A stretch of DNA of 64,000 bases from Osedax fenrisi (GCA_964019155.1 OZ025244.1:15774893-15838892), one strand, 5' to 3'; numbered from the stretch's first letter, positions 22,897-34,489 are shown. Notes: generated by a model not told the origin, from the sequence alone. Translations and numbers: made by a program.

Positions 22897-23577
22897 TTAA
22901 CACCATAGTTTACATGCGGCCCAAATAGCCACAATCGACCCACCGGCAACTATCATCCATTTCTTTACTTCATTGAATTTGAACTGCCAGGATTTTTCGT
23001 ATTGTATTTTCGCAATCTTTCCATCATTATATTCTATAGCTTTTTGACCCGACTGTTCATCTTTGAAATCTTTTTTGAATTTGTCTCCTCTAATAATTCG
23101 ATCTTTTTTAATTTTCACGTTATCAACTTCTTGTTCTTTCTTATACTCTTTCAATTTTTTAGACTCTTCTTTTAAATCTAGTGCTTCTTGTTTAACAATC
23201 TGCATATCTGCGGCATCCTTTTTTTTATTTATTTCCTTAATTTTTTTTTCTTCTATTTTTTTTTCTTTTTTCGTTAGCTTACTTAAATCTATCGTAGGAT
23301 TACTAACAAATGGAGAGCTAGTTCGCGGTACATTGGCGGCATTGGTATTTATGCCAGTATTAGTTAAGGTAGGTGACGACTCTTTCGTGATAGACGTTTC
23401 TTTCTCCATTGACTGTACGTTAGTGCTATCCGTATAAATTGTAGGTGGAGATATGGGGTACAATGTTGTATCTGGTCTAAGCGGTACCACTATGTAGATG
23501 CCTTGCTGTATAATTACTCCAATTATTATAATTAATATAGTGAGAATACACATGAGAATCACTTTCATCGTTTTCAT
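22897..23577 (-). CDS. Intact orphan ORF, 226 aa, two membrane segments
   Basis: I do not recognise this protein. Residues about 5-32 form a hydrophobic signal anchor (VILMCILTILIIIIGVII). Residues 35-95 are a Ser/Thr/Pro-rich stretch. Residues about 98-195 are strongly Lys/Glu-rich and helical, likely coiled coil (KKEKKIEEKKIKEINKKK). Residues about 205-226 are a second hydrophobic segment ending in ACKLWC. The layout suggests a protein inserted in a membrane at both ends. The frame is intact although every transposon frame nearby is broken, and an AATAAA follows the stop. No clear TATA box is oriented towards it. It could be a host orphan gene, a viral or element-borne gene, or a first exon. 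A non-coding chance ORF of 226 codons with this ordered composition seems unlikely. Confidence 0.6.
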   Translation of the reverse strand: MKTMKVILMCILTILIIIIGVIIQQGIYIVVPLRPDTTLYPISPPTIYTDSTNVQSMEKETSITKESSPTLTNTGINTNAANVPRTSSPFVSNPTIDLSKLTKKEKKIEEKKIKEINKKKDAADMQIVKQEALDLKEESKKLKEYKKEQEVDNVKIKKDRIIRGDKFKKDFKDEQSGQKAIEYNDGKIAKIQYEKSWQFKFNEVKKWMIVAGGSIVAIWAACKLWC

Positions 23578-24239
23578 GTCTGTTTGAATTAGTACTAGTA
23601 TAAATACATATATCAGAATAAGTATATTTAATATAATATTTCGATGTGATACAAATGCACGTTAATATTTTATAATGCGTGTTTCGTTAAAGAATGCACA
23701 TACCTATGAGTACGTATTGCACGGAAATATAATCGTGGAAATCAAAATCAGAAAAAAAAATTAAATTCATCGATGATCACGTGACATATTTCCTGGAAAT
23801 TGTAAATTTAATTGATAGCAATTTTAACATGGTGTGGATAGCAATTTACTTTAAATGTATATATATATACCTTATATATATAACATATTATTAATATAAT
23901 ATATACCAGTAATACATATAAATAACAACAAAGTGTCAACACTTTGATATTTATATACACAATTTATGGAAATTCATAGAACAATGTTTTTAATTTATAT
24001 TTTGTTATTTTCTTATTTGTTCTCAACATTTATAAAATATAGTTAATATAATATATAATATAATGATATTATTAATATATGTGACAGTATTTGTATTCGT
24101 TTTAAATATAAATTGATCAATAAAATACATTATATGATATTTGTTAGTTACAAAATTAACAAATTTGTATAGATATTAAATATAATCTAAGTATTTTTTA
24201 AATAATTTTTGTACATGTTATTATTCTAATAAATAATGT
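23578..24239. other. AT-rich flank, possible upstream region of the orphan ORF
   Basis: Contains a CACGTG palindrome near 23778 and mixed-composition sequence to about 23840, then plain AT-rich DNA. No exon recognised. Confidence 0.4.
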
Positions 24240-25650
24240 TTATTCTACAAAACAAAATTGCGAAGTTTTTATCGTACGTTATACATACCTTTAAAAATAA
24301 AACTGAACACGGAAAGTGAAAAAAATCGATATTTAGATAATCCTTTTAAATTAAAAAATACAATTTATAATAAAATAGGAATATCACATGAATTTGATAC
24401 AAATCAATTAAATACAAAAAATATCATTAAATTCACATCATTTTCTCGGGTTAAAAATGTGATAGTAAAGTCATGTATATTTTAAATTTTAATCAACAAA
24501 ATATTGAATATTTAAAAAATAATTGTATAAATATAAACTGTCAAATTGTATTATCGGAAATGATAGATCCTTCTCTATGTTATAATAATTTTATTAATAT
24601 TTTAAATGATATGGTCAAAAAAATTGTTTTAAATAATTACTATAAGAAACTTTTTTCACATAATAAATAAGAAGACAATTGCAAAATAATTAATAAAATA
24701 ATAAAAAGAAAATAAAATTATTATCCATCTATATTTATTTATAAGGATATTGAAATATATAATGAAATTGATCTTTAATAAGTATTTTGCATCAATAAGA
24801 CAAATTATAAATAATTATATTGACATTTCATCAGAAAATTATGGTTTTAAACAATTTAAAAAAAATTATTCTAAAATTGTTATTTGTTACCAATAACAAA
24901 TAATAAAATTATAAATGTAACAGATAGTATGAAGTCAAAAAAGTCAAAATATATAAATTATTATAATATGTATTTAATAAAATAAATTATATGATTTAAA
25001 AGAAATATTGATTACGCTTAATCATTTATTTAATGTATGACTTGATAAATCAATATATCCGGATAATATGAAAGTTGCAATAATTAAACCAACATATAAA
25101 AACCAATTAATAACAAATTATAGACCTATTTCTTTACTATCACAAATAAGTAAAATATTCGAAAAAATCATATTGTATACTAATAATATAATTCATAATA
25201 ATCAATATGGCTTTATACCAAACTATAATACAACGTTATAATATATATCATTTTATTTTTTAAATACTAATAATAATAATAAAAGTAGCAACGATATTTG
25301 TAGATCTTTAAAAAGCTTTTTATGACTTAGAACATAATATATTAATTGATACATTAGAATTAAAATTGAAGGTATCTACATATTTGTAGGATTAATTTTA
25401 TATCAACATTTAACTTTTAAAAATCATATACTTACAAAATAGTAAACAAAATATCAACTATAATATATGTTATGAACAAATGTTCATGTTTAAGTACTGA
25501 AAATATGATTTTATTATTTAACTCATTTGTATTATTAAATATTTCGTATGGTATAAAAATGTGGGGTAATACCTATAAATCAAATATAAATATTATTATG
25601 TTATTGCAAAAATAAATTATCAGAATTATTAACAAAAAAATCTTAAATTT
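24240..25650 (+). pseudogene. Heavily decayed LINE (linker plus reverse transcriptase)
   Basis: Two short frames at 24258-24485 and 24473-24670 resemble the region between endonuclease and reverse transcriptase (DPSLCYNNFINILNDMV). FNKYFASIRQI near 24775 follows. TNYRPISLLSQISKIFEKI near 25110 and NQYGFIPNYNTT near 25200 are reverse transcriptase blocks, and ISYGIKMWGNTYKSN near 25540 matches the usual C-terminal region. Many stops and shifts; no intact YADD block was seen. The codons are as AT-rich as the surroundings, which points to an old copy. Confidence 0.75.
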
Positions 25651-26735
25651 AAGCCAATTACATTTAATCATATTATCAAATACGTCTGCATTATTTATTT
25701 GTGATAGTATTCTGAAATTAAATGATCTAGTGATGTTTAAAAATATTATATTAATTTATAAATTGCTAAATAAAAATTACAAAATTGTAATGAATTTTTA
25801 TTTTAATTGATTTTAATTGATTTTACATTAAATAAACGTAATGCAATGAAAACTACAACATACAAAAATACAGTATTATTTAAAGATATAAAGTATTATA
25901 ATGATATAATATTTATTAATATTCTTTAAAAAAATAATATAAAAAATATATATTAATTGAAAAAAGTTTTGAAATTGTTTTTCATTAATATAAAATATAA
26001 TATTGATGTATATTTTTGCAGTGATATGTTTAATAATATTGCAAATATATTATGTTCTCTAATATTATATTATAAATTAAATATATATTTTATATTATAA
26101 AACTATATTAAAAAATCAGTATTAAATAGGATTTCTATATAAATTTTACATTTTGACATATTTTACATTTTTATATATTTTACATTTTATAACTATACAA
26201 AAAAAAACAAAAAAGTATTACAAATTAGAAGTAAAAACATTAAAAAAAACAGTATCAAATATTTAAAAAAATTTAAAATGATTTAAAAATGATTACTATA
26301 TATCAAAACTATTAAATATTTATTTTGATAATTTTACGTTTATATATTTAATTTTACATAACTAATAAAAAAAAATAAAAAAACTAAACAATATTAAATA
26401 TTAAAATTATTAAAATAATAAAAAATAGTATTAGAATTGGTACAAATAAAAACAGTATTAATATAGTAACCTATAAATATATTTGTATATATATATGATA
26501 TATATATATATCAATATAATTAAAATTGACATAAACTATGTGATAGGGGAAATAACCTAACACGGACATATTAACAATAAATGGTCTTAACATTTTATGA
26601 CTCATTATTTGTATTCAAAAATTACAATATATTAATATTATATGATTATAAATATTGTTGTGATTTTGAAATTTTATTTAATCTTTTAATTCCATAGATA
26701 ACAAGGGTGTCCGTATTCGGTAATATCAATATGCG
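25651..26735. other. AT-rich DNA, no gene seen
   Basis: Long poly-A/T-rich stretches, with nothing recognisable. Confidence 0.6.
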
Positions 26736-27045
26736 TTTATAGGCTAACTCGTGAAGTAATGCAGCTAAAAAAAACTTACACAAATTATAACTTAACCCAA
26801 CCTAACCACAACTGTGAAAATAACAATATAAATAAATATTATTTTATAGGCTCACTCTGGAAGTAGTGCAGCTAAAAAAACCTACACAAATTAAAACTTA
26901 ACCCAACCTAACCACAACTGTGAAAATAACAATATAAATGAATATGCTTTTATAGGCTCACACGGGAAGTAATGCAGATAAAAAAAATCTACCAATATTA
27001 AAACTTAACCCAACCTAAAGACAACAGTGACAATACATATAACTA
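26736..27045. repeat. ~106-bp tandem repeat, three copies
   Basis: TTTATAGGCT begins copies at 26736, 26843 and 26948. Each carries GCAGCTAAAAAAAACTTACA-like and CTTAACCCAACCTAACC-like stretches. Single partial copies occur at about 41710 and 48440, so the unit is also dispersed. Confidence 0.9.
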
Positions 27046-27064
27046 AAAATATCAATTACCACAT

Positions 27065-27067
<3 letters not shown>

Positions 27068-27126
<59 letters not shown>

Positions 27127-27235
27127 ATATATATATATATATATATATAAATATATTTGTATATACTCACTCGGTACGTAATGTATATAATTATATATAA
27201 TAAACATATATAATTATAGAATAGATTTTAGAAAA
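27068..27235. repeat. (TA)n run and inverted copy of the ACCGAGTGAGT repeat
   Basis: A TA run of about 80 bp is followed by TATACTCACTCGGTACGTAA, the reverse complement of the segment at 10605-10690, again next to a (TA)n run. Confidence 0.85.
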
Positions 27236-28331
27236 TATTTTTTATAAATCTATATTTTTTTCTTTGACCATATATATGATGACATTTGGCGAAATATTAA
27301 AACAGAGATGGAAACCTTATTATTCATATTTTCATGATTTTTCTGATTTTATTACATGTATTTTCGTACTCCTAATCTGATGAATTCATAATTTATACGA
27401 AAAATTTACCGGAAGTCGGTCAAATAGACTATTCTAAAATCATGTATTTTTCACTTTTTCGGCCGTAGCTCAAAGAATATTAAACATAAGAAGTCACAAT
27501 TTATCAAAGTATATTCTATTTTAATTAACTATTTAATAAAGTTAAAATTATTTAAATCGAATAATTTTGTAGATTTTGATTTTGTACATCACCTATGTTT
27601 AATAATTTATGTTTACACGGTAGATAGGAAATAATTAATATAAACTCGTAACGTAAAAAATATTAACTCGATTTTACTCGTTCTTGAATTTCACCTCAAT
27701 AATACGGGTAAATAAATTCCGATGCACTTGTTTTTATTTAGATATTCAAACCGGAAGTACCATTTCGTAAATCTACGTAATATATTCGAAATTAAAGAAA
27801 CTCATTTTTACGAAATTATTTACGATAAAATTCTCCACGATAATGTTTGTTATTAAAAATTTGCCTAAACATTAACCTAAATCCATTAAAAAATGAGACT
27901 ATTTAACGATTATTGGTAACGCGTGAATACATTTTAAAAAAGTAAATCATTCATGTTACCCCCGCTGCCCCACTTTATCTCCCGAAGTTTTCCTTAAGTT
28001 TTCCTTACGGCGAATTTTAATTATTTGAATTTATATAAAATATAAAATATTAAATTTTAACGATAAAAACCCAAAATACTACCAGAAATATTGCCCGTAG
28101 ATGAAAATGAGTGTGCGCATACTATGTATTCCTAAATATATTTCGGGTAGCTAACCTCATATATATACATTGGCAAAAAAAATATTCAAATCGAGCATTA
28201 TTTGAATTTAAGTATACACTTTGTTGAGATATTTGACGGAAAAAGACTTTTATGGGAAAGAGATTTTAAAAAATTTTGAAAAAAAATCACACCTCAATTT
28301 AAAAAAATTATTTTCCTATCCGTTAACGTCA
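27236..28331. other. Non-repetitive AT-rich region, possible 5' flank
   Basis: No repeat or coding homology seen. CpG-containing words and a pyrimidine-rich stretch (CCCCGCTGCCCCACTTTATC near 27960) occur towards the candidate exon at 28332. Confidence 0.35.
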
Positions 28332-28388
28332 ATGTCGGCTCGGCTTGCGGCCTCGACGTACGAGCCCACCGCGCACTACTACATTAAA
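28332..28388 (+). CDS. Candidate first coding exon, 19 codons
   Basis: A GC-rich island reading MSARLAASTYEPTAHYYIK, ending exactly at a GTATGT donor. The ATG is preceded by ACGTCA. The upstream frame is open but low-complexity, so the initiator is likely this ATG. I cannot identify the protein, and the next exon is not evident: LTR-element debris starts about 100 bp downstream. Confidence 0.35.
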
Positions 28389-28481
28389 GTATGTTTAGAG
28401 AAATATATATATTGATATATATATATATATATAGTATTACAGCTGTCATACTAATATTGTTTGTCATGATTATTTAATTTA

Positions 28482-28861
28482 TTACCGATAAGGAGATCAT
28501 CCTCTCCACAGTATCATCTCCATTTTGCATAGCCATCACCGGGTGTTTGTTGAATGAAAGGTTGTTCGCAGCGCCAATTGTAACACAGTTGATATAAAAA
28601 TCGGTGAGATCGATACACTTTCGGTTCTACGTCTCACCGGCTTGGTATATATTGTCATTGTGGTTATTATTAGTATTACTATATTATTAGTATTCTTATT
28701 TATGTTTTTATACAGGTGTTTATCAATAAAGTCATATACGACCGAAATTCACTTTGTTACAATTGGCGCTGCGAACAACCTTTCATTCAACAAAGACCCG
28801 GTGATGGCTATGCAAAATGGAGATGATAATGCGGAGAGGATAATCTCATTATCGGGGGAGA
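28482..28861. mobile_element. LTR fragment with PBS/leader on both sides, head to head
   Basis: On the + strand an LTR end (AATAAAG near 28728, then CACTTTGTTACA) is followed by ATTGGCGCTGCGAACAACC, which looks like a primer-binding site, and by the start of gag. The same site plus about 75 bp of leader occurs inverted at 28482-28581, so the two leaders point away from each other across about 175 bp of LTR sequence. Part of the LTR (GGTTCTACGTCTCACCGG) recurs at about 30560. Confidence 0.7.
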
Positions 28862-29430
28862 TGATGATAGCCTCTCTCATTGACGTATGGCTATCTGTTA
28901 GTACTGTATATTATATTGTACTTATTTTATGTATTATGTTTCTCTACGTATACCATAATACATATAATATAAATTGTAATATTGGTATATGCTGTGGGAA
29001 TCTATCCATAGGAATATCATCCCATGGTAGCCATGTGCAGCCTGTCCTTATACCGTTCACACTCGTGTTTGTCTACCTGTACCGGCTATACGAACAAAGG
29101 GTGTAGGTACTTCCGGTATACCTCCTAGGAGACAACCTAGTACAATTATAGGTAGTGCTAATATACCTACCTATATATACAGTTCCATACCTCATCCCCG
29201 AAATCGTATTAAAGCGAATAAAGTGCAGTGTAAATCTATACCTGCGACTAGGCCTAATGTTACGACTAGTATTACGCGGCAAACATTGCCGTATTATCAA
29301 TTAATCGATCAAAATAGTCTATAGTTAATGGATCCGTATAGTAGAAGAACATGTTATAATTGTGGAAGTAAAAACCATTATTATAATAAGTGTCTCTATT
29401 TACCTATACCCAATAGATCGTGTCACCACA
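28804..29430 (+). pseudogene. gag remnant with CCHC zinc knuckle
   Basis: The gag-like start at 28804 reads MAMQNGDDNAERIISL. A proline- and basic-rich stretch at 29103-29320 (SGIPPRRQPSTI) leads, after one stop, to CYNCGSKNHYYNKC at 29352-29393, a C-x2-C-x4-H-x4-C nucleocapsid knuckle. The frames are interrupted and most of the capsid region is missing. Belongs to an LTR retrotransposon, probably related to the Ty3/Gypsy remnant at 32.2-34.5 kb. Confidence 0.7.
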
Positions 29431-29633
29431 CATAAGTACCGATAACGTTGTCCTACAGGTGCATACCACCTAATCACAGTTTACGGCAACCAAGGCATAT
29501 TGGAACGTTGCAGTATGTCTTTGCAAGTGTTAATGTCATAATTGTAGACCCTGAAGGCATACAGATCCGCTCACACGTATCTAAGGCTATACGCCCAGCC
29601 TAGATAGATATATCTGCGTGTGAGACCACTTAA

Positions 29634-30261
29634 ACGGATGTCACACGACCAGGCCCGCCTCTCTATGTATAGAGATTGCAAATAATGGGTCCATGGAAAT
29701 CTACGGTTGCATAATTCTATTCATTTAATTGAGCTAATTTTGTTTGTATTCTTATCATTGAATGTATACACATGCTGCTACTGAACGTAATTTTTATAAT
29801 ATATATTATATAACATATATATATGCACACATTTTAATTTTGTAATTTACGGAATTTCTATAGAAATTGTTATTTTTTACATTTATAGATACAAATTTAG
29901 AAAATGTCTTCAGTAATAATATTCATATATATGTTATTTATATAATGCAATAAAAATGTGTAGTAAACATATAATAGTTTTTGATAAATGTTCTTTTATA
30001 CAAACATACTATCGCGAAATAATTATTCTGAGAAAAAAAGCATTTGAATATATATGAATACATTATAGGCCTATATCATAATACCTATATCATATATAAT
30101 GAATATATATAAACCACTTTTTATGTTATTTCTAGACTATTTTCATAAATATTTTGTTTACAGATATTAAAAAAAAACAAATCATAGAATAGTATTATGA
30201 AATATATTTTTTTTTAAATAAACAATTATTTTCACCAAAACAAGGTGTGTGTGACATCCGC
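29634..30261. mobile_element. TTAA-flanked non-autonomous element, 628 bp
   Basis: Inverted ends ACGGATGTCACAC and, at the right, GTGTGACATCCGC, each bordered by TTAA (29630-29633 and 30262-30265). TTAA duplication is the hallmark of piggyBac and Kolobok-type elements. No coding frame inside. It lies within the LTR-element debris. Confidence 0.75.
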
Positions 30262-30539
30262 TTAAATATAGGTGGGATATATGTTATAAAGTGAAGTCTG
30301 CAGATATATCAATAATGTAATAAACATTTATGTCGAATTGAATTAAATTCGGTCATTATGTAATATCGATATATCTGCATACATAAATTGTTTTAGGCTT
30401 CACGCTCGGTTGATTACATAGTCATGTGTAGGTTTCTATTTTGTAATTAAATGTTTTATTATTTGTATACATTATTATTCGTTTTGTATTTTATATTTGT
30501 TATCGTTTATGTATATTTCGTGTCGTCGTTTTCTAAAAA

Positions 30540-30665
30540 AGGAACGCCACTCGATGAGGTTCTGCGTCTCACTGGGTTGGTACATATTATATATACTATA
30601 TTGTCATTGTCGTTATTATTATTATTATTATTATGTTTATGTTGTTATACTCAACAGGTATTTGC
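30540..30665 (+). mobile_element. Second LTR fragment
   Basis: ACTCGATGAGGTTCTGCGTC, TCACTGGGTTGGTA and TTGTCATTGTCGTTATTATT parallel the LTR segment at 28600-28680. The copy is diverged and bounded on the right by microsatellite. Confidence 0.6.
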
Positions 30666-30667
30666 TG

Positions 30668-30706
30668 CATTACTTTTATATAACGAACTTCATATTGATA
30701 TATATA

Positions 30707-30790
<84 letters not shown>

Positions 30791-30874
30791 TGTGTGTGCG
30801 TGTATGTGTGTGCATATGTTGGTTTGTGTGTGTTAAATGTTAAATGTTACTTTTATATAACGAACTTCATATTG

Positions 30875-30923
<49 letters not shown>

Positions 30924-30975
30924 TGTGTGTGCGTGTATGTGTGTGCGTATGTTGGTTTGTGTGTGTTAAATGTTA
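30668..30975. repeat. Duplicated microsatellite block, offset about 178 bp
   Basis: TTACTTTTATATAACGAACT, a (TA)n run, then AAGTGTGTGTGCGTGTATGT occurs twice in succession (30668 and 30846), differing mainly in TA length (about 80 versus 46 bp). Confidence 0.9.
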
Positions 30976-31227
30976 CCTTATTTATAATATATACAATATA
31001 AGGAATATTATATTACGGCGATACAATAGTTATCAAACAAATTTAATAATGTTAAATTAACAAATTAAATAAAATATAAATATATAAACAAAATTTCTTT
31101 TTTATTATTATTTAATTATAAATGAATTATCAAATATTGGAAAATACATGTTCATTGATTGATTTCTCATTTAATCAAATATAGTATCGAAAATATAATA
31201 GTTTACATATTTTCTAATGATAATTAT

Positions 31228-31381
31228 CATTACACTTTATATATTATTCCGCTATATTAATACTATAAACTAATTCAATACCGTATAACAATATCGTATA
31301 TATTATAATATATAAGATATTGTTACACGATATCGAATTAGTTTAGAATATAGTGGAAGAATATATAAAGTTAAAGTAATG
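31228..31381. repeat. 154-bp imperfect hairpin
   Basis: CATTACACTTTATATATTAT at the left is matched by the complement of AATATATAAAGTTAAAGTAATG at the right. Arms of about 65 bp meet near GATATTGTTA. Could be a small MITE; no clear target duplication. Confidence 0.75.
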
Positions 31382-31384
31382 AAC

Positions 31385-32150
31385 TAAGTACCAAACCTAG
31401 AGGTACTATATAAGTAATGGATATATGGGAAGAGCGCGATTCACCACAAAAGATATTCCTAAATAATATAGCCTATAAGCTATACATATATGTATAAGTA
31501 TATCATGATTTATAGTATCGAAAGCAGATTACATATCTAAAAGAACTATCTATATGTGTTATCATCAAGAGTAGTAAGCGAGTCATTTAGAATATATGTT
31601 AGTACAGTCCCAGTTGAATGGTGATTTTTGAATGTACTCTGATGAGGGTAAAGTATTATTGAGTGAAATTAAAATTTGCTTAAAACAATGCTTTCTAGAA
31701 TCTTCTCAGCAAACAATATATTAGACGTGCCTAAAAGTTCCGGAAATTAATTTGTCGCTTTTATGACAATTTGCGTCTAATTTGCACCTAAAATCATATT
31801 GTACTAAGGCCGCTGCAGCTTCCAAAATAATCGAATTTGCGTCTCTGTTTTTCACTGTTACATCAATGAATTTCTAATTTCAGTATCATATTTCAATCTT
31901 GTCCAGTCATATGGTTTGCATTTACTATTTTTTTTTTATTAGCTCTAAGATTCAATTGTATATCTGCTGTTAGTATACGGTGATCAGACGCAATACTATT
32001 AATAGAGTTGTAAGCTCTGCAGTTTTTTTACACTATTCTTACATTTATTATTTATTATTATGAGGTCCATCTGTGATTTAAAATCATTTGGATAATTGTG
32101 TCCATAATTGACTATTGTTTTATTGAAATGAGTGTTTAGACTAAATAGAA
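31385..32150 (-). pseudogene. LINE remnant, endonuclease end and reverse transcriptase piece
   Basis: Minus-strand reading gives YGHNYPNDFKSQMDLII near 32100, IASDHRILTADIQLNLRANK near 31980 (endonuclease SDH motif) and KNHHSTGTVLTYILNDSL near 31600 (reverse transcriptase). The pieces are in the right order but broken by stops and shifts. Confidence 0.7.
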
Positions 32151-32171
32151 TATGCTATATACATATATATA

Positions 32172-33190
32172 TTATTTTTTTTGAAGATAGTCGTTGAACA
32201 TTTGGCCATTTCGATTTCGAGTTTGATGACAGGTATATTTATATCCACTGTCTTTTCCGAGGTGTACATTTATGTCTTCCCCTTTAGTAGAAAGCATGAA
32301 CCTGTTACTATCAACTCTCATCATGATTGTTTCATTCTTCATCTTCTTTACTGTAAATTTACATTCTTTCTTTATTTCTTTCTTTCCTGCTATAACAGCG
32401 CATTCGCAGAAGAACCGTCTGTTATAAGAAATGTTAGAATCACATATCATCGGTGTACGTCCGATACATGACTCGGGAGTCGTAATATAATTGTTCTTTG
32501 TGCTGATTGCTAGGAATTTGTCTACTTCTATTTGCATAGTAATTCTTTCTTTATGGACCGGTATAGTGTAAAATCGATATAGGTTGTATTCTTCCTCCCC
32601 TACGAAAGGTAAAAATACTTTAAATGTTAACTCGTCCCCTATTGCCGCTATTGTGTCTATTTTTCCGTATTTGTAATATCATTCTAGATCTACGTGAGAA
32701 TAACCTGATCCCCTTGCATTATCTAAAATATCTTGTAATTTTGTTATTGGTAACGTATTTTCTGTCAGATGACCTGCATGTAGAGCCTATTTCTGCTGTT
32801 CATATAGGTCCAAGTTTTTCTCAAAGTTATTATATTCGACCTGCATAACATTTAAATCATTCTTCAGGATGTCTATCATCAGTAGACCTCTTGTCATATT
32901 TGCTCCTCGTAATGACAGACTCTCGAAGCCTTTCATCCGCCTCGTAAATATCTTCATAAATAACTCCAAACTTTCAATATGCTTCCTGTTCATGGATACG
33001 TAGTCTCTTGTTTTGTTTACAATCGTGGTCATTTCATTAACCACACGAATTATGCGTCCCCTTCTTTCTTCCGTTAATATCTCCTCTATGACCTTGACCT
33101 ATATATTTTCTGCTGTCCCAAATAGTGATTTTTATATGTTCCTGAATACATTAAAAATACCTCTCTTCTGTCTTCGTCGTGCCATCGCTA
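32172..33190 (-). pseudogene. env-like (baculovirus F-type) fusion protein remnant
   Basis: Read on the minus strand, a basic cluster of furin type (RRQKR) at about 33160-33183 is followed by a hydrophobic glycine-containing stretch, the arrangement at the cleavage site of errantivirus env and baculovirus F proteins. Further pieces lie at 32787-33044 (helical, heptad-like) and 32172-32537 (cysteine-bearing ectodomain). A stop after the fusion segment, a frame shift and a stop near 32786 break the gene, and no C-terminal membrane anchor is visible. Non-functional relic; identification rests on position after integrase and on the basic cleavage motif. Confidence 0.6.
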
Positions 33191-33353
33191 TGTCTAGATT
33201 AGCTCTGAACCTAATTACTAATTCGTTAATGGTTTTACAAAATATTAATTAAATGTTAAATTATATCACTATGTTAAAGAATCTTGTGCTGGACATCATC
33301 TGTAATAATATAAAATAAATCATTATAACAATATATGTATTTTTGTTATGAAT

Positions 33354-33938
33354 TTACAACACTCTATTTTTAAGGTTAATTAGTGGTTCATCGTTCGCGC
33401 TACTAAATACACTATCTATATCTATATCATATGTGTCCGTATCTGTGTCTGAATAACCTCCAGAGCTTACTCTACTATTTGGCTCCTTCCTAGGTTGTAA
33501 TTCGTCTAAACTATCACTATCTGTACTACATCTATCTCTCTTTCTCAATTGTTTTAGACGTTTTCTAAAATGCACCTGGACCTTACCAGTAACTGAGTGT
33601 GGTATTTTCACATTAAACAAATCCTTGTTTTGACCGGATTCATTTAGTGTTCCAGCCACGCCACTGCATTTTAACTGGTTCAATTGGTTGCGTCTCCTTC
33701 TGACGTTTACGGAGTCCCAATTGCAATGTGGGTTTACTAGTCTAACGTTTTCTATGTTGATTCTTATTTCCTTATTACTTTCCTGGTGAACTAATTCCAA
33801 TACTTTCCCGTATCTATTCTTAACGATCCATTTCGGATCCCATATCGAAGCAAGTATTATACGGTCAGTTTCCAATAGGATTACACTATCTCCTATGCTA
33901 ATGCTTTCGCTGCGCGCTTTCGCAGCTAGCCTATCCAT
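33354..33938 (-). pseudogene. pol C-terminal tail
   Basis: A 194-codon frame starting LAAKARSESISIGDSVIL, with a small beta-rich module resembling the GPY/F region after gypsy integrases (DPKWIVKNRYGKVLELV), then a basic, Ser/Asp-rich tail (SDSDSLDELQ-like). It sits 90 bp downstream of the integrase frame, so a frame shift or small lesion separates them. Confidence 0.7.
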
Positions 33939-34030
33939 ATTAGACTTCCTCGAATTACACGTTAATTCTTTCGCCGTTCTAAAAGCGCTTTGTTAATTCT
34001 GTCGTCAAAGAAATTCACCGTGTTAACGTT

Positions 34031-34471
34031 CTATAATGTGGCGAATGGTAATTTCACATTCCTTCCATACATTAGATAGAATGGTGTGAATCCTGTGGTA
34101 TCAGACAATGCTGACCGATAGGCCAACATTGCGTTAGATAACACTGATTCCCACCTGTCCACCACGTTATTTACTAATTTATTTATAATTTCTTTGAGCG
34201 TTCGATTAAACCTCTCAATGCGCCCATTACCCGCTGGATGACCCTGCGTGCTTCGCTTATGCTTAATACCTAATAACTCTAAGTATCTTTCAAAATCCTT
34301 TGCAGTGAATTCCGTTCCATTATCAGTTAAGATAACTTCGGGAACTCCGTGCCTGGATATGAATTGTTCTGCTAGAGCTTCTAATACACTATTACTAGTT
34401 ACTATTTTCATAAATGAGGAATTACCAATAGCGATGAATGATAGAGAGGAATGGAGGTAATGTGTATACAT
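34031..34471 (-). pseudogene. Ty3/Gypsy integrase core, C-terminal half
   Basis: VILTDNGTEFTAKDFERYL supplies the second catalytic Asp of the DDE triad and HPAGNGRIERFNRTLKEII the Glu. AMLAYRSALSDTTGFTPFYLM is the standard downstream block. The zinc-binding HHCC region and first Asp are absent because the element is cut at about 34475, so the protein cannot be active. Confidence 0.9.
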
Positions 34472-34489
34472 TATAATGACTGCTGGTCA

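Larger units (their letters stand above)
32160..34480 (-). mobile_element. Ty3/Gypsy element with env-like gene, partial
   Basis: On the minus strand an integrase is followed by the pol C-terminal tail and by an env-like region, the order found in errantivirus-type elements. The 5' part (protease, RT, RNase H) is missing. The LTR and gag debris at 28.5-30.7 kb lies on the other strand and may be a different copy. Confidence 0.8.

Noticed and set aside
23063..23437. 124-codon plus-strand ORF
   Set aside because: Antisense shadow of the orphan ORF; its F/S-rich composition mirrors the Lys/Glu-rich coding strand.
28642..29106. 154-codon ORF with membrane-like segments as a gene
   Set aside because: It spans an LTR end, primer-binding site and gag start; the hydrophobic part is AT-rich LTR DNA.
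30451..30789. 112-codon ORF ending in an IYI repeat
   Set aside because: Runs through an LTR fragment into a (TA)n microsatellite.
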